A DNA stretch of 64,000 bases from Floccularia luteovirens (lineage: Eukaryota > Basidiomycota > Agaricomycetes > Agaricales > Squamanitaceae), in the NCBI GenBank assembly GCA_009739215.1, contig VSJF01000007.1:310001-374000 (forward strand), in the 5' to 3' direction. The translations under genes and the position numbers were made by a program. Of the stretch, positions 1 to 12,505 are shown piece after piece (positions within the stretch are counted from its first letter, which is position 1; each line of letters starts with the position of its first letter). The notes under the pieces were generated by a model. That model was given only the letters and a program-made list of their open reading frames with translations, did not search any database and was not told the DNA's origin.

Positions 1-479
1 TGGATAACTGAGAGTCGCGAACCCCGGGTGATGATTGTGACAGATATGTGACTATTACATGTGACTCTTGTATTATCACTGTCACATCGTCCCAGGGAGT
101 TGTTTCATTAATTAAGACTGTCATTAACATATCGTCCTTCGCGTCGCCCTGCATCAGATATCTACCTGTCTGCGCAGCTCAAGCGGTTGTATTGAATTCG
201 ATGCTATTTCAGTGTTCTGGAAGTCCCAGAGTCCTCTTAGTCATTCTGTTTCAACAGCCAAACTCCAGCGCATTCAGTCCCTGTACTCATGGATAACACG
301 CGGTAGGTGATGGCTACTACTACTGGACTCATTGCACTGCCCTATCGGATTTCACTGCCTGGATTGTCGCGAATGAAAGGTTAACCTGCCAGGGACTTGA
401 TTCGCGAAGCGTTGGCCTCGGAATATAACTTGTCGATTTAAAAGTCAGTGAACCAACGATCCTCATTTCTAAGCCCAAT
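1..479. other. Left-edge sequence without a supported gene
   Basis: No reading frame here has plausible splice sites or recognisable protein motifs. The downstream part presumably holds the promoter and 5' leader of the PARP-like gene that starts at 480. Nothing else is supported. Confidence 0.4.
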
Positions 480-1517
480 ATGTCAACTGACGAGTTCAGC
501 TTTGATCACCCAGAAAATCAAACTAACAACAAATGGACAAGGCTATTGCCTTTGTCGCAATCCGATCCCAAGTTTCTGGCTGGTGAGTCTCAACGTTCTA
601 GTGAATTAACCGTCTGATAACCTCTATCTAGTGGAGAAACAGTTTATCAAGAATTGGAAGCATCCAAAGAAACCCAAACCTCGCGTACACGCTGTTTACA
701 AGATACTTTCCTCCGAAGCAAGTCTAAAGCCTTTCCACCAATACCGGTTAATTCCTTCTCGCTTAACTCTTTCCACGCATGCTGAGTGAAATGTGTAGTG
801 AACGAGTTTCCCAAACTCCATCTCTGAGTTCCAAGTCCAAGAACTTGAACAATCCAGCAAATGAACAACTTCTGTACCATGGAACTAACCGCTCCTGCCT
901 TCTTGGTGAAGATAACGCCCGTGTGCGACTTTGCCCCAGAACAGATTGTCGCCTTTGTTCCGTGATACGCAAATCATATGATATCAAGAAATGCGGTCAG
1001 TTTTGCTTAGCATATAAGAAATATTTGCCGATTTGGCTTTAGGTTCAAAGAACAAATTTCGCAGATTTGGAACGGGTATATACACAACATCTTGCTCGTC
1101 TAGTAAGTCAACATTTAATATTTTTTTTTGTTGAAAATTCATCCTTTTTCCCGTCTCTAGAGGCCAATGATTATGCCATGAATGTGGATCAAAATTCCAG
1201 CCTGAAAGTGGTTCTCGTCAACCGTGTCATCGTGGGTAAGCCGTACAAACGACGTGTTAACGCCACAAACCTAGATGAGCCTCCTTGTGGTCATCATTCC
1301 GTGAGTAATTTTCAGTTAAATCTATATTTTATGTGATCCGAAATGGGGCTAGGTCATCGGTGAACCTGGCATTGATTTGAATTACGAAGAAACTGTGGTG
1401 TATACTAATGACGCTATCCGACCGGCATATCTCATTGTATATGGGGAAAGCCTTGAAGCTCCTTCAAAATTACACACCCTGGTTTCCGTCCTTTTCAAGA
1501 CTCCACTGGCATCGTAG
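480..1517 (+). CDS. PARP-like ADP-ribosyltransferase, short form
   Basis: Six exons: 480-582, 632-746, 799-995, 1043-1102, 1161-1300 and 1353-1517. They sum to 780 nt (259 aa). The C-terminal two thirds is a PARP-type ADP-ribosyltransferase fold. The H-Y-E triad reads as His100 in an HGT motif, Tyr152 in FGTGIYTTSCSSKANDY, and Glu218 in the ETVVY strand motif before a conserved VYTNDAIRP stretch. Family knowledge: PARPs transfer ADP-ribose from NAD+ to protein or nucleic acid, and a Glu third residue is compatible with chain elongation. A Cys cluster (LCPRTDCRLC) lies between His and Tyr and could bind a metal (inference). The N-terminus is short, without the zinc modules of the paralogue downstream. 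The start is the first in-frame ATG and lies in the first exon. Target and localisation are unknown. Confidence 0.82.
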
Positions 1518-3089
1518 TCGATGGATGGGTTCTGTGACATGCAGTTGAATAAATTATCCCATTATATGAATCACTGTACTAATGTCATTTCTCATTTATA
1601 CATCTGAATTCTCCCTCATTTTGTGTACATGATCACATACACAGGAATAATAGCATCTGAGATCTGAACGAAGACGGACTCTTCGTCAGATATCTACTCG
1701 CATTCGTCAGCAGTGTGTTTTAGAACAGTTTCATAAAAGACTAACATCATCCGCGGAGCACTGGCCGGGCTCCGCCACAACGTCGCAAGCAATCATGACT
1801 CTGTATGGGGAAGAGGTGCAAGATGTTGCGTATTGGTCAGCAAGAGCCGGATTACGGTACGAATAGATTCCCTCGCCAAATCTTTTGTTCTCAAATTAGA
1901 TGATACACCATAGAAATTTTGGTTCATACCTTCCTGTTGTACTTGTTGCCCCGAAAGCAAACGATTTAAAAGAAGATTTGATAATTCCACATATACCACA
2001 GGATTTGAATTCACACAGGGAAGAGTCCTTAAAGCCTAGATCGCAAATGCACTGCGACCCGTGAAACGTACGGATCTCTTCGAATGTTGGGTTCTTCGAC
2101 CTGCAGGGAGTTTGGTATGGTATGTAAGTAAAGACATCGCAGTTACATGCCTGTATATGTCATGCCTAACTCGATTATCCCGGGTAAGGATGGTTTCATA
2201 TGCCTTTTGGAAAGAAGGTGATCCCTGAGATGAGTCCCATTCACTTAGAAATTGGGCTCTTACTATACACCTGTAAGTGTCATCATTGTTGTTGGTCCAG
2301 GACTGACTCACAATTCTTGAAGGTAGAACCATCAGGGTTCAACTCCCTCAGTCGAGGCCCTGCGCGGGCTCGACGATCACATCCCATACAGAGGTTTCCC
2401 ATCATGCGGGGCAGGGTGTGACAGTGGTCGCATCCTTCCACTTGCCCTTGCAGTACACCCTCCCTGATGAATTTATTACAACCAATGAAATTGCTTCATA
2501 TGAGGTATCATACCTCGAGTGTGCTTCTGAGCAGAAGTTTGCAAATGCAGGTTTTCCAGTCGACCGGCAACCATGAAGTATACAGGCGGTTGGACTAGGG
2601 CCTTGCCCATTTCGAGCACACCTCCTGCTGCAGTACGGATGTTTAATACCATTTTCAATGAACTTTGGCTTCTTCCCGCAGATCTGCCGTTGGAATGTAA
2701 GTTCAATGGTTTGAATAAAAGATCTGAAATGACTTTACTTCACATAGTTCCACTTGTGCAGGGCTTGGAACTCTGTGTTGCGAACCCCAGTGTACAACAT
2801 TTTTTACTATAGAAGCCATGGTGAATGAAGGTTGGATGAAAGATGTAAATAGTTGGGCGGGTTGATATCAGGCTCCGTCAAACTACCATCTGCAAGCCTC
2901 GTGTTGTAAAGGGCCACGAAGCAACCTCATTGCCTCCCTGAGTGAAAGATGCTGTCCACACATGTCACCGATGCGTCCCTTCTCACTCCGGCTCATCCAA
3001 CCCATTTATAAACTGATTTCTTGCCTCTATGTTTCTTACACTTAACATTAAGCGTCCTACTCCAGGCGAGTGAAGTACAGTATACTAAG
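1518..3089. other. Spacer between the two PARP-like genes
   Basis: Several open frames of 70-98 codons lie here on both strands. None has splice-site support or similarity to the flanking PARP domain or to any family I recognise. The right end must contain the promoter of the gene at 3090. No repeat or transposon feature was recognised. Confidence 0.4.
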
Positions 3090-4982
3090 ATGGCTTCTCA
3101 TATTCCTCTGGCTTTATCCCTCCTAAGTACTATGGCCAGCCACTATGGCCCCTCTCTATCAAATCTTGCGAAACCCGCTCCCGCGCCTCCGCCGCCAAAC
3201 GCAGCACCTACTCAACCTTCGGCACCCACACAAAACGGCTCCAACAATGCCACTACATCATCTGCTCCCGTGAATATACCTCCTCCGGCGGCAAGCGTTG
3301 CTGCCTCTTCTAATACCACCATAGGATCAACTCCTCCAGCAAATAGTGCTTCGACACTTTGTGACGTTAGTGTCAAGTTCTTGTTCAATGACGGATTACA
3401 CACTTATCAAGCTTTAGCATTGCCTTCTCAGACCTAAACACCAGGACGGCAATAAAACCCATCACTATTGTAGCAAGACCTGTGCCAACAAAGCGAAGAT
3501 CGCGGCATCTTTGTCAAACGGTGCATCATCCGTAAATGGCGCTTCTAATAATAACAACTCAACATCATCGTCTGGCAATGGGAATTGTGATGTTAGTGAA
3601 AGCGGACTTGTTGGAAATTATTTTGATAATCTATACCCCAACAGTTTTGCCACAACCGGCCCAAATACTCTGACGGGATTCGCATCCACCCTTTCTGCAG
3701 CAAGGCATGTGCCAAGAATGCAACCGGATCGCAAAGAAAGTCTTCAGTTACTGGAAATACTAGCAAAGGTGAGAGAAGTGTGGTTAATGCGCTTTGAGTG
3801 TTTGATAATCACATTCCAACAGTTTGTCAGGCCCCTGGATGCACTAAACCCGCTCACATGAATTCAAGTGGAACATGTGGTGACTACTGCTCTATCGCAC
3901 ATAAAACGCAAGTGAAGTGTCAAGCTTATCATAGATATCACACTAACCGAGTCAACAGACTTGCGGAAAACTTGTGCCTGATGTGCTTACAGGCTCCCAA
4001 GATGGCTAACTCTCACTTTTGCGGCTCAACTTGTGCCAATGATGCCGAAATGAAAGGACCGATGATACTGGAAGTACCTTTCGGACATTCGACATTCAAG
4101 AGTGGTAAGTAGATCTTGGAGCAGATTGTGAATGATACGATCTTCTCATAAACATATCCGGATCCAGTTGCTGAACAATTCAAGACATCCTGGAGGCACG
4201 TTGGAACTGTATGCCCTCCTGTACGACGCGTGTACAAGATCGTAGCTCCACAATCTTCTCTCTCTGCATATAACACATATAAGTATGTGATAGACCCTTT
4301 CTCCAGGATAGATTTGTCTGATCTGATGAATCCTCGTAGAGCCGCGGTCGAAGCCCGCGGACAATTCGTGGCTGCTGGCAGATCTGCTGGAAACGAAAAT
4401 CGTCGCTGGCATGGGACCAGAAGAGAATGTAACTTTGGAGATAAGGGGCACACGCAGTTCTGTTCATCACCGAGTTGTTCTCTGTGCTGCATAGTCCGAA
4501 CATCATTTGACCTTAGCCTTTGGGGAAAGAAGACGGGCTGGGGAAGGTGCGTAAAACTCTAAACCGTTTATGCAACCTGTCTAACATAGGTCTGCGTACA
4601 GGTTTGGAAAAGGAATCTACACTTCATCCACCTCTTCAAAGTTAGTTGCGCATAGAAATGTCGACTGATAATAATAACCTGATGTATTTCTAGGTCAAAT
4701 GACTATTCACATAACGATTGCAAGTCATCACTTAAGGCAATCCTCTTGAACAAGGTCATTGTTGGGAAAGGTTGCAAGATGTTGCTGGACAACACTTCGC
4801 TTACCTCACCTCCTAGCGGATATGATTCGGTGTGTATTTCATCGATTTCAGACTCATACTGTGTGATATTGACACATCTCCAGGTCCTGGCTGAGAAAGG
4901 AGGAAGCTTAAATTATGACGAGCTCGTTGTATACACTAACGACGCTATCAGGCCCTCGTTCCTGGTTATGTATGAGCCTTAG
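3090..4982 (+). CDS. PARP-like ADP-ribosyltransferase with four N-terminal Cys-rich modules
   Basis: Nine exons: 3090-3365, 3418-3591, 3645-3768, 3823-4104, 4168-4282, 4340-4546, 4602-4640, 4694-4829 and 4884-4982. They give 1452 nt (483 aa). Residues ~30-90 are a Pro/Ala/Ser/Thr-rich linker. Then follow four modules of CxxC plus C-x3-C type, starting near residues 91, 149, 193 and 245 (for example HYCSKTCANKA, PFCSKACAKNA, HFCGSTCANDA); they look like zinc-binding units. The C-terminal PARP domain has His348 (WHGT), Tyr399 (FGKGIYTSSTSSKSNDY) and Glu464 (ELVVY), and a Cys cluster (FCSSPSCSLCC) between His and Tyr. It is a tandem paralogue of the gene at 480. ATG 3090 was chosen; an in-frame ATG at 3132 is an alternative. 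Zinc binding and any nucleic-acid or protein sensing are inferred. Confidence 0.85.
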
Positions 4983-5135
4983 AAAGCAGAGGTACTGAGT
5001 ATCTTTAGATGTGATATACCTATCTATTTAATTATAAAAAACGTGTATTCAGAAGGCTTTCATCTTTTATGTTGTGCGATTTACGTAGAACGCACGGGTT
5101 AAAGGGGAATTTACTAAACACATTGTACAATACAA

Positions 5136-6108
5136 CTATGCAACTGTTTGAAGGCTCACACTCGATGGTTTCAGAATATCGCGTGTAGACTGCCAGGCAA
5201 TCCATAAGGTGATCACCAAACCTGCTGCAAGCGTTACGCTGGGGATAGTATCGGTTAGATATATAGCACACAAAAGTGTCATCCTCAACAAACCTTTCCA
5301 CGACTGCAACACCTGTAAGACAGCATTAGTGAACCACCATATATAATCTCGTCAATATTCTCGGCTTACCAAAAAGTGCGGCAAGTTGGGGACAGTATAC
5401 GATATCGAAACACCTTCTATGGACCAGCAGAGAAGGTATGGCACCATTAACTATACCAGCACCAACAATCCAAAGGAGAAGTGTCAATGATACCCAAATA
5501 ACCTGCGCTCCTACGGACGATACGGTGTACCTGGACCATGCAGGGTGAAGAAAGAGGAGCGTATATGCGCCTGCTGTGACTGTCGTCCATGAAGCAGAGA
5601 AGCTAGAAACATCTCATAAAGTAGGGAAGCGAATAAAGGCGAGACCATCCTACAGGAGGAACCTTGTTCCAATTAATGTATGTCTATTCGGATAATTTTG
5701 GTGAAAACTGTATTGAAGAAGAATCCAGCTCGCTGTTGAAACCTAACACTGTGAGTAAGTCGCGTGAACCAGATATGTGCTTGTGCTAATAAATATCACC
5801 TCAGCCAGACTACTCAAAACAAGAAAGACATAAACCCCTGGAAATTCGAAGTCAGAGCAGGACTTAAAGGTGGTTGAAATTTTATTACAAGGTGCGTAAC
5901 GTTGCACGCGAATTCCGGAACCTTTACTAATAGGTCTTGGATTCAGCTGGGAATAACGATAGGCCCATGCCAGGGCAATGAGGTACATAAGCGCAAGCAT
6001 GGCAGTTATGCAAGCTATCAGGCTGGTTATTGTGCTCGACAGATACGATATTCTTGATGCTTCCATGTCATCGATATCTGGCGATGTAGGAAAGATAGTT
6101 GTATCCAT
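5136..6108 (-). CDS. Multi-pass membrane protein, MARVEL-like Agaricomycete type
   Basis: Exons on the minus strand: 6108-5800, 5742-5654, 5602-5370, 5312-5294 and 5238-5136. They sum to 753 nt (250 aa). The first helix is near residues 30-55 (SLIACITAMLALMYLIALAW). Later helices include VYVFLVLSSLAEVSTASW, VIWVSLTLLLWIVGAGIV and AAGLVITLWIAW. A conserved loop, FHQNYPNRHTLIGTRFLLF, followed by SWTT is one I associate with small four- to five-helix fungal membrane proteins. Function is unknown. The nearest real start is ATG 6108; upstream frame extensions lack ATG. Part of exon 1, the charged loop around residues 60-85, could hide an unspliced intron. Exon phases agree throughout, so the model is fairly firm although the family is poorly described. 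Confidence 0.7.
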
Positions 6109-6700
6109 TGAGTCGCTCAATCAACGATGAAATATACACCGGGTAAGAAGGACTGAAAAAATATCAGTAGTCAGTGGAACATGGAACATCTAAGAAGAGG
6201 AAGGGGCATACGACCACAGAAGGAGAATTGGACGAAGCGAAGGATGAGAGATTACCCCCTTTCACTCCACAACTTGCTCTTTTCTTTCAAGTTGGCCTGC
6301 GGCAAGTCTGCTGTCCGAAACGTGTTGTTACTCGAACAATATTAATTTCAGGATTGCATGCATCTGTGATAAATTTTTGTGAAGTCTAGACAAGAACACT
6401 CTGGGTTAGGGCTATTAATAATCGGGTATAAGCCCTATGTACGACAAGGAGATAGACAGGGTCTCTGATATCGACATCTAGGGATGAGTCCTGAGACTGA
6501 AGATTGAGGATTGGTATTGACGCCCAGGAATCTCCGAATGCTGATCCTCAGATAGGGCTTCATATCAGATGAAAGTACATGTGGAACCATAGACGTTTTA
6601 TTTTCTGCATGATGACATATAGAACAAGCATGTTGTATATCGACGAACGCGTTCTAGCCCACTATTTCGAGCGTTATATCCTACTCAACGAAATCCGAGC
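6109..6700. other. Intergenic region between membrane-protein gene and RPL4
   Basis: This holds the promoter of the minus-strand membrane-protein gene and the 3' flank of RPL4. Short open frames are present, but none has recognisable motifs. Confidence 0.4.
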
Positions 6701-8072
<1,372 letters not shown>

Positions 8073-8120
8073 CACGATGGTTCTTGAGGTCGTATACAAT
8101 CCGTCCAATGTGGATCGTTT

Positions 8121-8198
8121 CTGCAATACCAAAAAATTAGGCTTTTGCCGAGCAGAACTGTACAGTGAGTTGGTTATGCATAACAAGTCAAAACATAC
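8121..8198 (-). other. Probable 5' UTR intron of RPL4
   Basis: Upstream of the RPL4 start, the minus strand has a canonical GTATGT donor at 8198 and a pyrimidine-rich TTGCAG acceptor ending at 8121, giving a 78 nt intron. Leader introns are common in fungal ribosomal protein genes. This is inferred from splice signals only. Confidence 0.45.
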
Positions 8199-8804
8199 CC
8201 CAAGTGTGTTGTGACAAGCCGTCGCCGTCACGATTTCGCTGCAAGTTAGTTGGGACGTAATTTAACAACCAACAAAATTGACCCGCCCATGACTATATGC
8301 GCTGAATTGCCTAGATGCACTCGGTTCTTGGCTACAGGTTCGACTGTACACCCTATTCAGACAAAGATCATTTAGTATAAAAAGTCTCGGCCTTATGATA
8401 TCCTTTTGGATATAACGATTCTGAGAGACTTTGGCCATCAGAACCCGTATGGTGAGTGAGAGCATTTGATACAATGTGCTTATTTTAAATTTTGATTGAT
8501 TAAAAAGAAGTGTATGAATTGTACTGGTTGATAGGATCATGGCTATGTGGGAACAGCTACAAAGAAGCTCCAGTATAGCATCATGAGCTCATTCTATTCG
8601 CTTCGCTATGTTCTCTTCGAGCAAGAAAGCAACCCGAGAAACTGGCAATAGAGTTCGTGGTACCATTCTAATTGTCTCACACACATCGTCTCTACCGCTC
8701 CGAAGAGAAGGCCTCTGATAATGTGGATAGTTCGCAGGTCGTTTTCCACCGCAATCAACCATTTTAATCGCGAGCTGCATGACGAGATCATATCGAAGTA
8801 CTAG

Positions 8805-9365
8805 TCAAGCGCTACTCTTTGTAGCAAAATTTTTCTTTGCAAAAGCTTCAGCATAGCCCTTGGCGATGATCGGGGCGATATAACCTGTGGATTCATTCTT
8901 AGATGACAATGTATAGAATGATATGGTTATTGATAACTCATTGTACGGCCAAACTTCGCTTCCTCTTCAACGAAGTAGACTGTTTCATGGGTCAACCCTC
9001 CCGCAGGTATCATACCCTCCAGGAAACTAGGAAAACTTCCTCGAAAGTTAATACGGCAGAATCTGCTCCAAACAGATAGGTGCCGAGTGGAGCTTTCACT
9101 ACTTCAGCATTGAGGGGCTTTTTTGCGAGGGAGACTTCTTTTCCCTATTATAACGTCAAACGTTGATATTTATGAAAAGGATAATGTGCAGCCATACTAA
9201 TCTCTGGAATGGGGAGAACAAAAGAAGCACGGAACACTTTAAGCATTGGTAAATCAGGTGGCTGTAGATAACCACGAGCTATCTTTCAAGAACCAGGGAA
9301 GCATTAGGTCTAGGATCCACACAAACCATTTTCGAGCATACGGCCGCCATAATTTCATGCAGCAT
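8805..9365 (-). CDS. Unrecognised gene, possibly the C-terminal part of a decaying gene
   Basis: Five minus-strand exons join in frame with GT-AG introns of 47-65 nt: 9365-9327, 9261-9198, 9137-9074, 9026-8938 and 8884-8805. They give 336 nt (111 aa). The product contains PPDLPMLKVFRASFVLPIPE, LNAEVVKAPLGTYL, EGMIPAGGLTHETVYFVEEE and ends in YAEAFAKKNFATKSSA. I do not recognise the family. Further upstream (about 9900-9400) the minus strand has coding-looking pieces such as SLERLAAFIKHLRTIHI and FEQATQLVLTAITNDTA. These are interrupted by in-frame stops that I could not splice out. So either the model is an intact short gene or it is the tail of a longer gene losing its 5' half. Confidence 0.38.
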
Positions 9366-11094
9366 TTTTTTCTGTACGTCAACACTGTTGGGGCAAAGTT
9401 TTTGATTTTATGTAAAAATTACATTTGAAGCTCGAAAGAATGCCCGATTATTCTACGTGGAAGGGAGCGAATATACCCACAATATGGTATCGGGAATGTA
9501 GGTGATGGCAATGGATCGTACAAAGGGTATCGGTGAAAAGATATTACAGTATCCCTTAAATCAAGGGTAATGTGCGGTATCATTTGTGATTGCGGTGAGT
9601 ACGAGTTGGGTGGCTTGTTCAAAAGCAATACTATTGAATCAACACATAAACAATCTAGATCGGATATGATAGAAATTGGAAATCATACGCCAGGTGGTTT
9701 GGGGAGTTGTGCGTGGTAAGATAATAATTGACAGAGCGAAGTTCTTTGGCGTTTTGGTGGATGACTTCTCCCATCATTTAACACAACATATCCAGTTGGG
9801 AGATTATGGAATAGGTGTTTGAATGGGAAGTAGGACTTGAGTTGATGTGAATGGTCCGGAGATGTTTGATGAATGCAGCAAGCCTTTCTAGAGAATAAGC
9901 CCATTATGAAGGCTATAGTAAAAGATAACAGGGGGACAGCAAGTTAAGTTCATTGATGCTAGGGGCTTATAAGCTAGTTCGCTGTACTTATTGAAGTAAT
10001 CAGAATAGAAAGGGTTTATCCACGATTGCGGCTCCGTCTGGCGTCGCGCTAGGTTACGACCCGAGTGACACAAGTTCCGACGGATGACGGCATATGTTCA
10101 TTTTTGGGCATCAAGCTGCATCATATACGTTAATCCTAAAAGATAAATCATAGATCAAGAGATAGTATCGAACTAGAAGTCTTGTACCGAATAAGATCTA
10201 GCTCTAAAACACCACAAAAAAGTCAATCTCAGTTGTTCTCCTGAGACTCGGATGTGATATCCAGGCAGTGTGTTGGTCAGATATTTCGAAGCGAGCACGT
10301 TACTGAACTGTAACCAGCAAGGTTCCATCTAGAAATACTTTTGACAAGAATGGAAGGTAGCAAGTAATAATCAAAGTAATGACAAAACCACTTTCCTACT
10401 ACCTGTAGTCTAGCAAAGCATAACAACCAACAATAGCCGGTGGACTTTACATGATAAACGTAACACACCGAATACCACGAGGTACAATCATGATTTAATG
10501 TTTCGCGGGTCATTCAAATAATCCGTAATTCCAAGAGAAACGTGTTTGAACATGGTGAGACCAACTGAAAAGCCACTTAATGTGTCTAGGTCGTTCCTTC
10601 ATTTCGGAAGTAAAGTTTGAAGAAAAAGGGTTCGACGTTCATTGTGTTTGCAAGACTATGACACATGATGCATGAGCGCCTAGCTAATTACCATGTTAGC
10701 GGTCAAAAGGAAAAAGGTCCAATTATTCATAACAAGTCCGCAGCTGAACTGCAGCTACCGGGCCACAGGCCCTAAATGATCGACTCCGTATATCACAATT
10801 TACATTCAAGTCTCCGCAGTATTGAATATATTGACGCAGAGTCACCCTACGCTTCATATTTCTTTTCATAGCAATTTAGTATAATAAGAAGATAAAAAGT
10901 TGATCATAGAGGAGAATTATAATCGTATGGCAGACGTTAGGTACATAAAGTTGCACATCTGTCTATAGTATGTGTGAGTAGATGTTGTCCAGGAAAACTC
11001 GAAATTCACTTACTTTCATACCTAAGCACCGAATGTACATAATAGACATAAAATCATCAACGAGTGACTGAAGCGCGAAGGGTACCTTACCCTC

Positions 11095-11149
11095 CCCGCT
11101 GGCTTCCTCAGCAGACCTTAACATAGGGCTACTGTGGCTAGCCAGCGGG
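11095..11149. repeat. Perfect 10-bp inverted repeat (potential hairpin)
   Basis: The arm 11095-11104 (CCCGCTGGCT) is the exact reverse complement of 11140-11149 (AGCCAGCGGG), with a 35-nt spacer. It sits at the left edge of a C/G-rich island in otherwise A/T-rich intergenic DNA. Function is unknown; it could be a fragment of a mobile element or chance. Confidence 0.4.
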
Positions 11150-11275
11150 CAGGACAGAATCCACGTCTACACTGGCAGTCGTGCCCTACCCCTTGTCTAT
11201 GGCAGCGGAACCATTCCTAAGCCCCCGTGATATGCGCTACTCGCACGCGCCACCCCTGCCACCGCACTAAGCCCA

Positions 11276-11365
11276 GTGACCTCCGCGAGTGAAAAAGAAG
11301 AAAAAAAAGAGAAAAAAGTTTCTGAAAGAAGAATTAAAAGGAAAGAAGAAAAGAAGGAAATCCCG
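11276..11365. repeat. Purine-rich low-complexity tract
   Basis: The plus strand is almost pure A and G in runs of AAAGAAG type for about 90 nt. It generates an artificial Lys/Glu-rich frame on the plus strand and a Phe/Leu-rich one on the minus strand. I do not consider either to be coding. Confidence 0.6.
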
Positions 11366-12505
11366 GTGCGCGGCCCTATGGAGATTACACCAAGCCTTCC
11401 AACCGTACAGAGGCAGTTGTCGAGGTGGTCCCCTCAGATCACAAACGCAACCGAGCCCCTGCCATTGATCACGGAAGAGCCGCCATTCCGCGCAACCCCC
11501 CCCGCGTTGATTCAATGCTTTCCTCCAAGCCCGTGGCTGCTTCGCCAAGCAGGCCCGCCGCACTCAGCCCAGTGAGCAAGATACCACGTCCCCCCCAAAC
11601 CACCACCCTCTGTTCTATCTACTGAAAGGACTAGCTAATGCCGGGCCCGGATTCGATGAGAATACTATCAGCCAGAGCGGGAGAGCGGAGTGTTGCCAAG
11701 ATCAGAGCCAGAGAACCAGAGAACCTTGGAAGCCACTTTTGAACGAAGCAGATGAAGGGGGAGAAAGAGAAGCAGGTAGGGAAATGAAGAAGGAAATAGG
11801 CCGTTTTATATGTTTTCCAGGCGGGTCAGCCACTTTGGATCGAATCAACAATCGGACCAGAAAAGGTATGTTTTGACCGATCGAAATGTCAGACAAATGC
11901 TCGCCGTTATTTTAGATTGAGGATGCCTTACTTTGCCTGTCCTTTTTGGAAACACACTTACTACTTTTGTGTTCATTTTATTTGTTGTAGTGCTCAGCCA
12001 GCGACATTGTCACACAGTCAATGCTATCGTTTCCTTCACCTACAAATCTGGACTGAGAGTACGCCAAAGAGGTCTAGTTGAGCAGATTATCAATGGCATG
12101 AAATCTTACCAAAAATCCAGCTCTATAAACGAAATCATCTTTGAAAGCAGGTAGAAGAAAATGATCTGAGGATGAATCGATGACCACTTACACACAATGA
12201 ACCTGTGCGGACGGCCATTTTTAAGTCGGTCACCTATCTATTGCCCTCCTCATGGGTTTTTTTTTTGCTGAGACATAGTGTGTAACGATGTGTATAGATC
12301 AGCTATTGAGGTATAACTTCAGAGTGCGATATATAGCGTTGGAACAGATAATGTTGGCGCAAAGCACATGAATCTAGCACAATTCATTGGTATAATATCT
12401 AATGTTTCAACAGACGAAGCATTGACAAAAAGTTGAAAATATAAGTCGTCACGTGAATTAGCTCAAGTAAGCGGTTGTGTGACAGACAGCTACTTTACAA
12501 AAACC

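Larger units (their letters stand above)
9366..12505. other. Gene-poor region
   Basis: About 3.1 kb with no supported gene beyond the coding-looking relics at 9.4-9.9 kb noted for the neighbouring entry. From about 11.05 to 11.7 kb the sequence is visibly richer in C and G than its flanks. It contains a perfect inverted repeat and a purine-rich run, described separately. The right end is the promoter of CWC2. Confidence 0.4.

Noticed and set aside
48..296. 82-codon plus-strand frame at the left edge
   Set aside because: No motif, no splice context and Cys/Ser-rich composition typical of chance frames.
2200..2421. GGGTTCAACTCCC-like tRNA T-arm near 2336
   Set aside because: No matching acceptor stem, D-arm or anticodon arm could be folded around it; no tRNA called.
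3212..3403. Minus-strand frame opposite the low-complexity N-terminus of the second PARP gene
   Set aside because: It is the antisense shadow of a Pro/Ala/Ser-rich coding segment.
11267..11625. Overlapping 66-99 codon frames on both strands in the C/G-rich island
   Set aside because: They result from low-complexity sequence; no introns, start context or recognisable domain.
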